The notes below the pieces were generated by a model. It saw only the letters and a list, made by a program, of their open reading frames with translations, made no database searches and was not told where the DNA came from. A program made the position numbers and the translations under genes. A stretch of DNA of 64,000 bases from Acididesulfobacillus acetoxydans (GTDB taxonomy: Bacteria; Bacillota; Desulfitobacteriia; Desulfitobacteriales; Desulfitobacteriaceae): the NCBI RefSeq assembly GCF_902729405.1, contig NZ_LR746496.1, positions 1,922,001 to 1,986,000 of the forward strand, written 5' to 3'. Shown piece after piece: positions 17,714 through 26,152 of this stretch (the first letter of the stretch is position 1; the number at the start of each line of letters is the position of its first letter).

Positions 17714-19021
17714 ATGAGCACACAGATCTATCCGACCGAACCCTTGCAGCTTTGGGGCAAGGCCAAGGAATTACGGGAGAAATACTATCTTGACTACCGG
17801 GATGCCCATGAGAAGGGGGGACTGCGCTGGGCCGGAGGGGCCTGGTCCTTTGATGCCGTTCCGGCCGGGCTGGGAAGGGACGTCTGCTCTTTAACCAGTG
17901 AACCCTATGGGGCGACCTTGGCCCATAATAAAGAGCTTTCCCTGGAATGTTTGGAAGCCTCGGAAAATGCGGGTTATGCCCGCGACCTCTGCTCCTATAT
18001 GCGATTGTACTGGGGATCCATTTTGATCGATAAGTATCCTTATGGCGGCGGGTATCCCAAACCGGACTTCATTTGGCAAGACCATATTTGCTGCAGCCAC
18101 GCCAAATGGTACCAAGTGGTGTCCGATTTAGAAGGCGGAATTCCCATGTGGGACGTCGATGTGGCGGCAGGTCCTTATAAAGACGTCACTCCGGCCAAAA
18201 TCAAATACATCGTGGACCAGCTCCAGGATGGGGTCGAATGGCTGGAAAAAACGACCGGTCGGAAATTCGACGACGAACTCTTCATCGAGGCGGTCAAAAA
18301 CGAGATGCGCAGCACCTCCCTCTGGGCGGCAGTGTGCGCCGAGAACAAAGCGGTGCCCGCCCCCCTTGAGGAGAAAACCATGTATTCTCTCTACGTCTTG
18401 GCGACTTTGAGCAAGGCGTCCCGGGAAGTGGCGGATTTCTACGCCGAGCTTCTGGCAGAGGTTAAAGATCGGGTGGCCAGGGGGATTGCCGCCGTCGGTA
18501 ACGAACAGGTCCGCCTCATGTCCGATACCCAGCCGCCTTGGGCCTTCCTCAAGATCTTCCGTTATCTGGAACGATACGGGGCAGTTTCCGTGGGTTCCCT
18601 CTACACTTTTGGTTTGGAGGGTATCTGGGAAGTCAAGGAAGACGGGAGCTGGGGTCCGCGCACCACACCCATGGAAAAAGGGATCGAGATTAAAACCCGT
18701 CAACAAGCGATGGAACTGATGGTGGACTGGAACCTCTCCAAACCGGAATGGCAGCATTTTTATCACCCCCAGTTAAAGACCGAGATGATGCTGCGCATCG
18801 CCAAAGAATGGAAACTCAATGGCATCATGCTTCACTATAACCGCGGCTGCGAAGGTTTAAGCTTGGGGATTGCCGAAAATCGCCTCGGACTTCTGAAAGC
18901 GGGTTTTCCGGTCATGACCTTTGAAGGAAATATGGGTGATGAGCGCGAGTTTGACGAAAATATGACCATGGCCCGGGTGGACGCTTTTATGGAAAGCCTG
19001 GGTGTGAAGAAAATACGCTGA
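17714..19021 (+). CDS. bcrB: Class I benzoyl-CoA reductase subunit B (BcrB/BzdO type)
   Basis: 435 aa, the usual length of BcrB/BzdO. Visible are [18 protein letters not shown] (about 56), [17 protein letters not shown] (cluster ligands, about 122-140), ETKMYSL-type core residues and a C-terminal [12 protein letters not shown] (about 374). It forms the catalytic heterodimer with the preceding gene product. The start follows GGGAGGGC and the spacing is tight, so the two are cotranscribed. The homologous sequence length and the paired ATPase genes downstream support the class I assignment rather than 2-hydroxyglutaryl-CoA dehydratase. Confidence 0.87.
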   Translation: MSTQIYPTEPLQLWGKAKELREKYYLDYRDAHEKGGLRWAGGAWSFDAVPAGLGRDVCSLTSEPYGATLAHNKELSLECLEASENAGYARDLCSYMRLYWGSILIDKYPYGGGYPKPDFIWQDHICCSHAKWYQVVSDLEGGIPMWDVDVAAGPYKDVTPAKIKYIVDQLQDGVEWLEKTTGRKFDDELFIEAVKNEMRSTSLWAAVCAENKAVPAPLEEKTMYSLYVLATLSKASREVADFYAELLAEVKDRVARGIAAVGNEQVRLMSDTQPPWAFLKIFRYLERYGAVSVGSLYTFGLEGIWEVKEDGSWGPRTTPMEKGIEIKTRQQAMELMVDWNLSKPEWQHFYHPQLKTEMMLRIAKEWKLNGIMLHYNRGCEGLSLGIAENRLGLLKAGFPVMTFEGNMGDEREFDENMTMARVDAFMESLGVKKIR

Positions 19022-19033
19022 TTCTTAAGCGAT

Positions 19034-19075
19034 CCTGCAGTCGCCGCAAATCGGGCCGCCATCGGCGACTGCAGG
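19034..19075 (+). other. 13-bp intercistronic hairpin
   Basis: CCTGCAGTCGCCG and its exact inverse CGGCGACTGCAGG flank a 16-nt loop, just after the bcrB stop. There is no T-run, so it is not a simple terminator. It may mark an mRNA processing or stability site separating catalytic and ATPase subunit messages. Confidence 0.6.
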
Positions 19076-19222
19076 CTGGGGAAAGTGAAGATGGCTTGTG
19101 GCAAAGGATGCGGGTTTGGGAAAGCGCATGTAAGTTTGTCGCCGTGAGTGCGGGCCGGGCTAAACGCATGTTGGGTTTGTCGTAACGACTGAGGGCTTGA
19201 CTCTGACGAAGGGGGTTGCAAA

Positions 19223-19993
19223 ATGATTACAGTAGGAATCGACAGCGGTAACCGCAATACCAAAGCCGTGGTCTTGAAAGACGGGCAAGTTATCGGCAAG
19301 GCGCTGATTTTGACGGGGTTTGACGCCAATGAATCGGCGAGGCAAGCTTACGAAACGGCCGTGCAGGCGGCCCGGATCAACCCGGCTGAGGTAGCGGCTG
19401 TCGTATCGACGGGTGTGGGGCGCAACGAAGTGAAATTTGCTCAGGAAAATATCACGGAGATCGGTTCAGCGGCAAAGGGAGCACGTTATTTTGTGCCCAC
19501 GGTGAACACCGTCATTGATCTGGGGGCCGAAGAAGGCAGGGCGATTAAGCTGACATCTGACGGCAAAATCGCTGATTTTGCCAGTAACGAAAAATGCGCC
19601 GCCGGAGCAGGCTCTTTCGTCGAGTCCATGGCCAGGGCTTTACAGACCACTCCGGAAGAAATGGGTCCCCTGTCTATGAAATATGGCAAAGAAGTTCCGA
19701 TGAATGCCCAGTGTGTCGTCTTTGCGGAATCCGAGGTGGTATCCCTCATTCACCAAAAAACTCCGAAGGAGGACATTGCCCGGGCCGTGCACGATGGGGT
19801 ATCCAACCGCGTGAGTTCGATGGTACGCAGGGTAGGTCTTTTAGACGACCTGGCACTTATCGGTGGTCCGGGGCGTAACCAAGGTCTGGTTCAATCCCTT
19901 AAAGATGACTTACAAAAGGAGATCAAGGTGCCGGAGGACCCGGATTACGTCAGCGCGTTGGGAGCAGCCCTTTATGCGGTGGAGATCACGTAG
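19223..19993 (+). CDS. bcrD: Class I benzoyl-CoA reductase ATPase subunit (BcrD/BzdP type)
   Basis: 256 aa, ASKHA-fold activator ATPase (BadF/BadG/BcrA/BcrD family). Phosphate-binding GIDSGNRNTKAVVL (about 4), CAAGAGSFVESMA (about 126, bridging-cluster Cys) and NAQCVVFAESEVV (about 163, second Cys), then GGPGRNQGL (about 214). Two such subunits share a [4Fe-4S] cluster and hydrolyse ATP to push low-potential electrons into the BcrBC cluster. GGGGG precedes the ATG. It is separated from the second ATPase gene by about 790 bp of repeats. Confidence 0.83.
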   Translation: MITVGIDSGNRNTKAVVLKDGQVIGKALILTGFDANESARQAYETAVQAARINPAEVAAVVSTGVGRNEVKFAQENITEIGSAAKGARYFVPTVNTVIDLGAEEGRAIKLTSDGKIADFASNEKCAAGAGSFVESMARALQTTPEEMGPLSMKYGKEVPMNAQCVVFAESEVVSLIHQKTPKEDIARAVHDGVSNRVSSMVRRVGLLDDLALIGGPGRNQGLVQSLKDDLQKEIKVPEDPDYVSALGAALYAVEIT

Positions 19994-20480
19994 GAGGCCG
20001 GATGCCGGAGGCCGGATGCCAGAGGTCAGAGGCCGGATGCCAGAGGTCAGAGGCCGGAGGTCAGAGGGCGGAGGCAGGAGGCCGGAGGTTAGAGGTTAGA
20101 GGTTAGAGGTCAGAGGCCGGATGCCGGAGGTCAGAGGCCGGATGCCGGAGGTCAGAGGCCGGATGCCGGAGGTCAGAGGCCGGATGCCGGAGGTCAGAGG
20201 CCGGATGCCGGAGGTCAGAGGCCGGATGCCGGAGGTCAGAGGCCGGATGCCGGAGGTCAGAGGCCGGATGCCGGAGGTCAGAGGCCGGATGCCGGAGGTC
20301 AGAGGCCGGATGCCGGAGGTCAGAGGCCGGAGGCCAGAGGTCAGAGGCCGGATGCCGGAGGTCAGAGGCCGGATGCCGGAGGTCAGAGGCCGGATGCCAG
20401 AGGTCAGAGGCCGGATGCCGGAGGTCAGAGGCCGGATGCCGGAGGTCAGAGGCCGGATGCCAGAGGTCAGAGACCGGAAG
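19994..20480. repeat. About 20-copy 21-bp tandem array inside the reductase operon
   Basis: Directly after the bcrD stop codon, GAGGTCAGAGGCCGGATGCCG is repeated; 17 consecutive 21-bp units run from about 20115 to 20470, after a less regular lead-in from 19994. Since 21 is a multiple of 3, both strands show long open frames coding for monotonous heptads (MPEVRGR forward). These have no relation to known proteins. Confidence 0.95.
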
Positions 20481-20544
20481 TACGGGGTCCGGAGTTCGAG
20501 GCTCAAAGTTCGCGGTCAGACGGATGAGGCGCGAGGGTGGATAG

Positions 20545-20770
20545 AAGAATGGCGGGAAGTCAAGCGCAGGGAGTGAAGCCGCGAAAAAGAAACTGAGAAA
20601 GCGGAGCCGGGAAAAGAAACTGAGAAAGCGGAGCCGGGAAAAGAAGCTGAAAAAGAAGTTAAGAAGAGGAAGCTAAAAAAGGAAGTTAATAAAAGCAAGC
20701 TAAGAAAAGGGAAGCTGAGAAGGATAAGCTGAGGAGAGGCCGTGAAAGGAAAGCTGAGGAGCATCATGGA
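20545..20770. repeat. Purine-rich GAAGCTGAGAAAGCGGAGCC repeats
   Basis: Imperfect repeats of GAAAAGAAACTGAGAAAGCG and GAAGCTGAGAA words fill the space up to the next reductase gene. There is no supported gene. Together with the preceding array they form a 794-bp gap between two subunits of one enzyme. Confidence 0.85.
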
Positions 20771-20787
20771 GAAGGAGGTTGAATCCT

Positions 20788-21702
20788 ATGAATGAGAATG
20801 AGACGAAGGAATATTGGAGATGGAAAGAGTACAACTGGAAGAACCCGGATATCCCGGACTGGAGAGGGAGTTTGGTTACGGCCGGCGTGGATGTGGGCTC
20901 GACCAGTTCGCAAGCAGTGATTATGGTTGACGGGGAGCTCTACGCCTTTTCCAACATGCGCACAGGCTCTGACAGCCCGAGCTCGGCCCTTGATGCCATC
21001 AATTGGGCCATGGAAGGAACAGGGCTGACGCTAAATGATATCCGCTTCACGGTCGGAACCGGTTATGGCCGAGTGAACGTGCCTTTTGCCGACAAAGCGG
21101 TCACGGAAATTGCCTGTCACGCCCGGGGAGCGAATTTTATGTACGGACCGACGGTGCGTACCCTCCTGGACATGGGCGGACAGGACTGTAAGGCGATTCA
21201 CTGTGACGAGAGGGGCAAGGTGACTTCTTTCCTCATGAACGACAAGTGTGCCGCCGGAACCGGGCGGGGCATGGAGGTGTTTGCCAACCTGCTGGCGGTA
21301 CCGATTGAGGACGTTGGGGCTATGTCTTTAAGTGTCGAGGAAGAACCTGCCCCGGTATCCAGTACCTGCGTCGTTTTTGCCAAGACGGAAGCCACAGGTT
21401 TGCTGCGGGCCGGTTGGTCGAAAGAGAAGGTTTTGGCGGCGTATTGCTCGGCGATGGCCAGCCGGGTTGTTAGTCTGCTGGAGCGAAACGGCATGGAGAA
21501 GGATTTTGCCATAACCGGCGGCATCGCCAAGAATCCCGGTGTGGTTAAACGCATTGAGCGGATTTTGGGGGTTGAGGCTTTAAAACCCATCTATGATACC
21601 CAGATTGCCGGTGCTTTGGGCGGGGCCCTTTTCGCCAAAGCCTTGGCCGCCAAGGCCGGTAAAGACAAATCCGCGCCGCAAGGCAAAATGGCGGGCCGCT
21701 AG
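20788..21702 (+). CDS. bcrA: Class I benzoyl-CoA reductase ATPase subunit (BcrA/BzdQ type)
   Basis: 304 aa, second ASKHA activator ATPase. GVDVGSTSSQAVIM (about 33), KCAAGTGRGMEVFA (about 154) and STCVVFAKTEATGL (about 191) give the nucleotide site and the two cluster cysteines. ATG 20788 is 9 nt from GGAGG; an in-frame TTG at 20779 is too close to it. The size fits Azoarcus-type BzdP/BzdQ better than the ~440-aa BcrA of Thauera. It partners with the product of 19223-19993. Confidence 0.85.
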   Translation: MNENETKEYWRWKEYNWKNPDIPDWRGSLVTAGVDVGSTSSQAVIMVDGELYAFSNMRTGSDSPSSALDAINWAMEGTGLTLNDIRFTVGTGYGRVNVPFADKAVTEIACHARGANFMYGPTVRTLLDMGGQDCKAIHCDERGKVTSFLMNDKCAAGTGRGMEVFANLLAVPIEDVGAMSLSVEEEPAPVSSTCVVFAKTEATGLLRAGWSKEKVLAAYCSAMASRVVSLLERNGMEKDFAITGGIAKNPGVVKRIERILGVEALKPIYDTQIAGALGGALFAKALAAKAGKDKSAPQGKMAGR

Positions 21703-21830
21703 GCCGTTTCAGTCCCGAACCGATAAGTATTTTCCGGTACCTCGAGTCATTCTCGTTGCTTAGGGAACGGAACCTTCCTGATCGTTTCTTGCTCCCGGAC
21801 CGTGCCAGGAAGTAGAAAGCGGGTGTAAAG

Positions 21831-22115
21831 ATGATAGCCAACCATGGTTACAAGGATGGATCGGGAGAGTACTATATCAGCCTTGATACGGACAAATGCT
21901 CCCTGTGCGAAGAACATGGCTGTCTGGACGGCTGCCCCGGTCAAGTCTTCGAAATCGAGTTTGATGATTGGGATGAAGAAGTCGCTACCGTGCGCACCGG
22001 TGCGCGCAACAAACTCAAACAAATCTGTGCCGCCTGTAAACCGGTGTCGGGGCGACCGCCGCGTTTGCCCTGCCAGCTCGCCTGCGTGGCGGACGCGATC
22101 AGCCATTCTTGGTAG
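21831..22115 (+). CDS. Small ferredoxin-like protein of the benzoyl-CoA cluster
   Basis: 94 aa with two cysteine groups, CSLCEEHGCLDGCPGQVF (about 23-40) and ICAACK...LPCQLAC (about 65-88), enough for two [4Fe-4S] clusters. It follows the reductase ATPase gene, the place taken by BzdM/BcrE-type ferredoxins that deliver electrons to class I reductase. The ligand spacing is closer to NrfC/DMSO-reductase beta-like tails than to clostridial ferredoxin, so the exact family is uncertain. The ribosome site is weak (GTAAAG). Confidence 0.72.
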   Translation: MIANHGYKDGSGEYYISLDTDKCSLCEEHGCLDGCPGQVFEIEFDDWDEEVATVRTGARNKLKQICAACKPVSGRPPRLPCQLACVADAISHSW

Positions 22116-22249
22116 GGCGGAGGAGGAAGGTGAATGCCTTGATGGAAACCTCTGGGGTGGTGAATTCCTTCAACTTTAGTCGAACGAGTTCACTCACTGG
22201 AAACTGGGTGAGGGAGGAACCGAATTGGTGATTTGAGGGGGGAATTCCT

Positions 22250-24025
22250 TTGCTGGAAACCAGGGCGGGTCTTATCCAGGTGGCTCTGGGGAGAAGAGCG
22301 CCGGAACTTTTGCTGCACAATATCCGCTTGGTGAACGTCTATTCCGGTGAAATACTGGAGGGGCAGGCGGTGGCTGTCTGGCGGGGAAGGATAGCCTATG
22401 TCGGACCTGAGGCACGGGCCGGGGAGAACACGGAAATCGTGGATGGCGAAGGCATGTACTTGCTGCCCGGTTTAATCGATGTGCACGGACATGCCGACAT
22501 TATCGTTAATCCGCTCGTCCTGGCGGAGAACATCCTGCCCACAGGCACGACGGCAATGCTGACCGATACTCATGATATCTCCGGCGCCCTGGGAACAGAA
22601 GGGTTTGAACGCATGTTGGAGGCGACTCGCTCAATTCCCTTTCGCTACTATTTTGCCGCTCCGGCCACCTGCCCTCCGCTGTCTGAATTTGAGGGCAGAG
22701 AGATTTTCTCTGCCGCTGATGTGGCGCGGTTCCTGGCCCGGCCGCGGGTCCTGGCGGTGAGTGAAGTCACTTCCTGGGGCAGGTTGACTGCGGCGGAGCC
22801 GGACCAAGAGCTTCTCGCCAAACTCGTGGCGGCAAAAGCAGAAGGCAAGAGAATCGAGGGGCATATGTCCGGCTGCTCTTATGAGAAACTGAATGCCCTG
22901 ACGGCTGCCGGCTTTTCCTCCTGCCATGAAAGCATTACGGCGGAGGAAGCTTTGCATCGTTTGCGCCTGGGTCTATATGTGGCTTTACGGCACGGCTCGA
23001 TCCGGGCGGACTTGGCGGAGTTGTCCCGCCTGATCACAGAGAATCCGGGTCTTGATACCGCCCGGGTGATGCTCACACCGGATTGGTTTGCTCCCCAGGA
23101 TCTCCTTCGGCACGGTTATATGAATTACCTGGTGGCTTATGCGGTGGAATTGGGGGTTCCTCCGGTCCGGGCGATTCAAATGGTGACCATCAATCCGGCC
23201 ACTTATCTGGGGCTCGATCAGGAGATCGGCGGGGTGGCACCGGGGCGGCTGGCCGACATGCTTTTGGTACCGGATATTCGTCGGCCCGAGCCGCAACAAG
23301 TCTGGGTGGGCGGGCAAACCGTAGCGGCGGACGGGAAGCTCTTGGTAAGCATTCCCTCCTTTCCCCGGACGACGCTGGCGGACTGGAGGACCGGACGGGT
23401 GCCGAGGCGACCGGTCGAAGCGCAGGATTTTGTCTTGGAAAGCGATGGGGACACTTCTGTTCCGCTTCCCTGTATTCACATGGTGAACAAAACGATCACG
23501 AAAGAACGTGTCTTAGACGTACCGATCGTGGATGGCCGCCTGGAAATTTCCGGCCTGCCGGGGGTCATGAAAATCAGCCTTTGGGCTGAAGAGAGGCAAG
23601 AGTGGACGACCGGACTCCTCGGCGGCTTTGGGGCGGAGATCGGTGGTTATGCCAGCGCCATTGCCCACGAAACCCACCTGCCGATGGTGGTGGGGTCGAG
23701 TGATGAAGAGATGGCTCAGGCGGCCAATCGCATGTTAGAGATAGGCGGCGGCGCCGTCCTGGTCGATGGCGGTCGGATTATCGGCGAAGTGCCCTTAGGG
23801 ATAGGGGGCCTTCTCTCCGGCGCCGGCCTCTCTGAGACCGCCGCAGCCTGGATGAGTTTGAACACTTATCTCCAAGGTAAAGGCTGTCCCTGGGATGATC
23901 CCCTCTTCGGCCTTGGTTTTCTGGCCTTCACGGGTTTACCTTATGTGCGCATTACGCCTCGAGGAATTGTCGATGTCCGTAAACAAAAAGTGATATTTAA
24001 GGGAAGAAGAGGTGCTATTACATGA
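22250..24025 (+). CDS. Adenine deaminase-like amidohydrolase
   Basis: 591 aa with the adenine deaminase layout: N-terminal composite domain, GLIDVHGHAD metal motif (about 80), GHMSGCSYEKLNAL (about 205), SCHESITAEEALHRLRLG (about 224), and the Ade-specific C-terminal domain (AHETHLPMVVGSSDEEM about 475, GGGAVLVDGG about 498). Two usually conserved spots differ: the HIES after HxH reads HADI, and the TDD Asp motif is LTPDWFAP (about 280). The TTG start follows GAGGGGGGA, and the 3' end overlaps the Had gene by 4 nt, so it is tightly coupled to the benzoyl-CoA pathway. It may be a repurposed amidohydrolase rather than a purine enzyme; no substrate can be named. Confidence 0.68.
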   Translation: MLETRAGLIQVALGRRAPELLLHNIRLVNVYSGEILEGQAVAVWRGRIAYVGPEARAGENTEIVDGEGMYLLPGLIDVHGHADIIVNPLVLAENILPTGTTAMLTDTHDISGALGTEGFERMLEATRSIPFRYYFAAPATCPPLSEFEGREIFSAADVARFLARPRVLAVSEVTSWGRLTAAEPDQELLAKLVAAKAEGKRIEGHMSGCSYEKLNALTAAGFSSCHESITAEEALHRLRLGLYVALRHGSIRADLAELSRLITENPGLDTARVMLTPDWFAPQDLLRHGYMNYLVAYAVELGVPPVRAIQMVTINPATYLGLDQEIGGVAPGRLADMLLVPDIRRPEPQQVWVGGQTVAADGKLLVSIPSFPRTTLADWRTGRVPRRPVEAQDFVLESDGDTSVPLPCIHMVNKTITKERVLDVPIVDGRLEISGLPGVMKISLWAEERQEWTTGLLGGFGAEIGGYASAIAHETHLPMVVGSSDEEMAQAANRMLEIGGGAVLVDGGRIIGEVPLGIGGLLSGAGLSETAAAWMSLNTYLQGKGCPWDDPLFGLGFLAFTGLPYVRITPRGIVDVRKQKVIFKGRRGAIT

Positions 24026-25044
24026 GAGCTGCGGTATTTTACGGAGCTAATCAACCGCTCAAGGTCGAAGAAGTTCCAAAGCCACAAATCGGAGCCGGGG
24101 AAATCCTGGTTAAAGTCGCGGCCTGCGGTCTGTGTCACACGGACCTGCACTATCTTGACCACGGCGTTCCCACTTTCAAAAAGCCGCCCCTCATTTTGGG
24201 TCATGAGGTTTCCGGTACCGTGGCTGAAGTCGCGGCCGGTGTGAGCCAATTTCAGGTGGGTGACAGGGTGCTCCTGCCCGCGGTCATGGCTTGCGGTGTT
24301 TGCGACAACTGCCGGGCGGGCCGGGGCAACATCTGCAGGCATATGGTGATGCTCGGCAATGATGTGGACGGAGGGTACGCGGAGTACATTAAAGCCGAGG
24401 CCAGTAACGTTTTTCACCTTCCGGCAGAGATTCCTCTCATTGAGGGAGCCATCATCGCCGACGCCATCACGACTCCCTTCCACGCTGTCAAGAACAGAGG
24501 GAAAGTCAAACCGGGCGACACGGTCATTGTCTACGGGTGCGGCGGCGTAGGCCTGAACTTGGTGCAGGTGGCCAATGCCGCCGGAGCTTCGGTGATCGCG
24601 GTGGACATGATGGAGGTCAAATTGAATAAGGCTAAAGAATTGGGAGCCGTGGCCACTGTTAATGCCGGAGAGGTTCCGGACGTGGCCAAAGCGATTCGTA
24701 AACTCACGGGCGGAGGGGCAGAGATTGCTTTTGAGTGTATCGGTAATCCCAAGACGATGGAGAGCGCCTTCAGCTCTGTCCGCAACGGGGGACGTCTCGT
24801 GATCGTCGGCTATACGGAGCACACGATGACTTTGAATGCCAGCCGAGTGATGTACCGGGAGATGGAGGTCATCGGTTCTTTAGGTTGTCCCCTGACAGAG
24901 TATCCCAAGGTCATCGAGTTGGTGCGTACGGGAAAACTTCAAGTCGAGACGATGGTTTCCAGACGGTTCTCCCTCGATCAGATCAATGAGGGGCTGGATT
25001 TCGTGCGTTCCGGCCAGGGTTTCCGTTCAGTCGTTGTTCCTTAG
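24022..25044 (+). CDS. had: 6-hydroxycyclohex-1-ene-1-carbonyl-CoA dehydrogenase (Had type)
   Basis: 340 aa, zinc-dependent medium-chain alcohol dehydrogenase. Catalytic zinc ligands in ACGLCHTD (about 35) and GHE (about 60), structural zinc Cys set CGVCDNCRAGRGNIC (about 92-106), and nucleotide motif YGCGGVGLN (about 172). The segment MLGNDVDGGYAEY is close to the GND-x-x-GG stretch of benzoyl-CoA pathway Had/BzdX. It oxidises the hydroxyl formed after dienoyl-CoA hydration with NAD, giving the Oah substrate. Location next to class I reductase genes supports this. A generic threonine/alcohol dehydrogenase is the alternative. Confidence 0.8.
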   Translation: MRAAVFYGANQPLKVEEVPKPQIGAGEILVKVAACGLCHTDLHYLDHGVPTFKKPPLILGHEVSGTVAEVAAGVSQFQVGDRVLLPAVMACGVCDNCRAGRGNICRHMVMLGNDVDGGYAEYIKAEASNVFHLPAEIPLIEGAIIADAITTPFHAVKNRGKVKPGDTVIVYGCGGVGLNLVQVANAAGASVIAVDMMEVKLNKAKELGAVATVNAGEVPDVAKAIRKLTGGGAEIAFECIGNPKTMESAFSSVRNGGRLVIVGYTEHTMTLNASRVMYREMEVIGSLGCPLTEYPKVIELVRTGKLQVETMVSRRFSLDQINEGLDFVRSGQGFRSVVVP

Positions 25045-25224
25045 AACTTTTGTCCTTTCTTTCTCATCCGCTCAGCCGTTTCCGTGTTTCCGTTCAGTCA
25101 TTGTTCTTTACAACTTGGAACTGCGGGATCCAATAAGCGGGTGGGGCGGGTTGCGCTGCCATGGTTCCTGAGAACCGTCCGGCAGGCAGCGGGCGAGGGT
25201 TCAAGGAAAAAGGAGATGAGGAAG

Positions 25225-26082
25225 ATGCCGCGAGTCACGGAAGGACCGCCTCGGCCTCTGCGCATTGATTTCCATGTCCATCTCGGTGTTTATACGTTCC
25301 ACCACCCGTGGGTTACGGAATGGATGAAAAAGGCGCACCCGGAGGGGTATGAGGAATACATCCGGCGCTACCGGGATCCGGGAGCTTTCGAGGAATTTCT
25401 GACCGGCGAAGGTGTGGATTATGCCTGTGTCCTCGCTGAGTTAAGTCATATTACAACCGGGGTTTGTACGAATGAACAGGTACGGGATTTCTGCCGGGGC
25501 CGTCCCCGCCTGATTTCCTTTTGCGATGTGAATCCCCACATCTTCACCAGGCCGGGTGAAGAATTGCAGCGTCTGGTCGAGAACGAGGGGTTTCGCGGCC
25601 TCAAACTCTATCCGACCTACCAACACTATTATCTTAATGATCCGCGCATCTATCCGCTTTACCGGGTGGCGGAGGATCTGGGAGTTCCGGTCCTGATTCA
25701 TACGGGCTCTTCCATTTTCCGCGGTTCCAGGCTCAAATACGGAGACCCGCTTCATTTGGATGATGTGGCGGTTGATTTCCCCAACCTTAATCTGGTCATG
25801 GCGCATTCCGGTCGGGGGTTCTGGTATGACCGGGCTTTCTTCCTTTCCAGGCTTCATCCCCATGTATATATGGAAATTTCCGGCTTGCCGCCGGGAAAAC
25901 TCTTTGACTATTTCCCGGAATTTGATCGCAACACGGACAAAATTATTTTCGGCAGCGATTGGCCCGGGGCCCCCTGGATTGGGCGCAACATGGAGGCCAT
26001 TGCGAACTTCAATCTGCCGCCGGGCGGGGCAGAAAAAATACTGGGTGGGAATGCCGCCAAGATTCTTGGACTTAGTCCGTAG
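25225..26082 (+). CDS. Amidohydrolase-2 family TIM-barrel protein
   Basis: 285 aa. Metal-binding DFHVHLG (about 14), GLKLYPTYQHYY (about 127), HTGS (about 160), AHSGRG (about 193) and FGSDWPGAPW (about 243) give the ACMSD/amidohydrolase-2 fold. Family members hydrolyse or decarboxylate cyclic carboxylates; some act on aromatic acids. The start was placed at ATG 25225, 9 nt behind AAAAGGAG, though ATG 25216 is also in frame. It sits between the Had and crotonase genes, so a role on an aromatic or alicyclic acid is plausible, but the substrate is unknown. Confidence 0.72.
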   Translation: MPRVTEGPPRPLRIDFHVHLGVYTFHHPWVTEWMKKAHPEGYEEYIRRYRDPGAFEEFLTGEGVDYACVLAELSHITTGVCTNEQVRDFCRGRPRLISFCDVNPHIFTRPGEELQRLVENEGFRGLKLYPTYQHYYLNDPRIYPLYRVAEDLGVPVLIHTGSSIFRGSRLKYGDPLHLDDVAVDFPNLNLVMAHSGRGFWYDRAFFLSRLHPHVYMEISGLPPGKLFDYFPEFDRNTDKIIFGSDWPGAPWIGRNMEAIANFNLPPGGAEKILGGNAAKILGLSP

Positions 26083-26152
26083 GATTGAGTACCGTTTCGA
26101 GCATTCAGGTGCGCAGGCAAGCATACGAGCAAGCGTATAGGGGGAAAAAACT

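Noticed and set aside
20096-20576. Heptad-repeat proteins on both strands (MPEVRGR forward, RPLTSGI reverse)
   Set aside because: They are a by-product of a 21-bp tandem array; no start signals and no natural protein composition.
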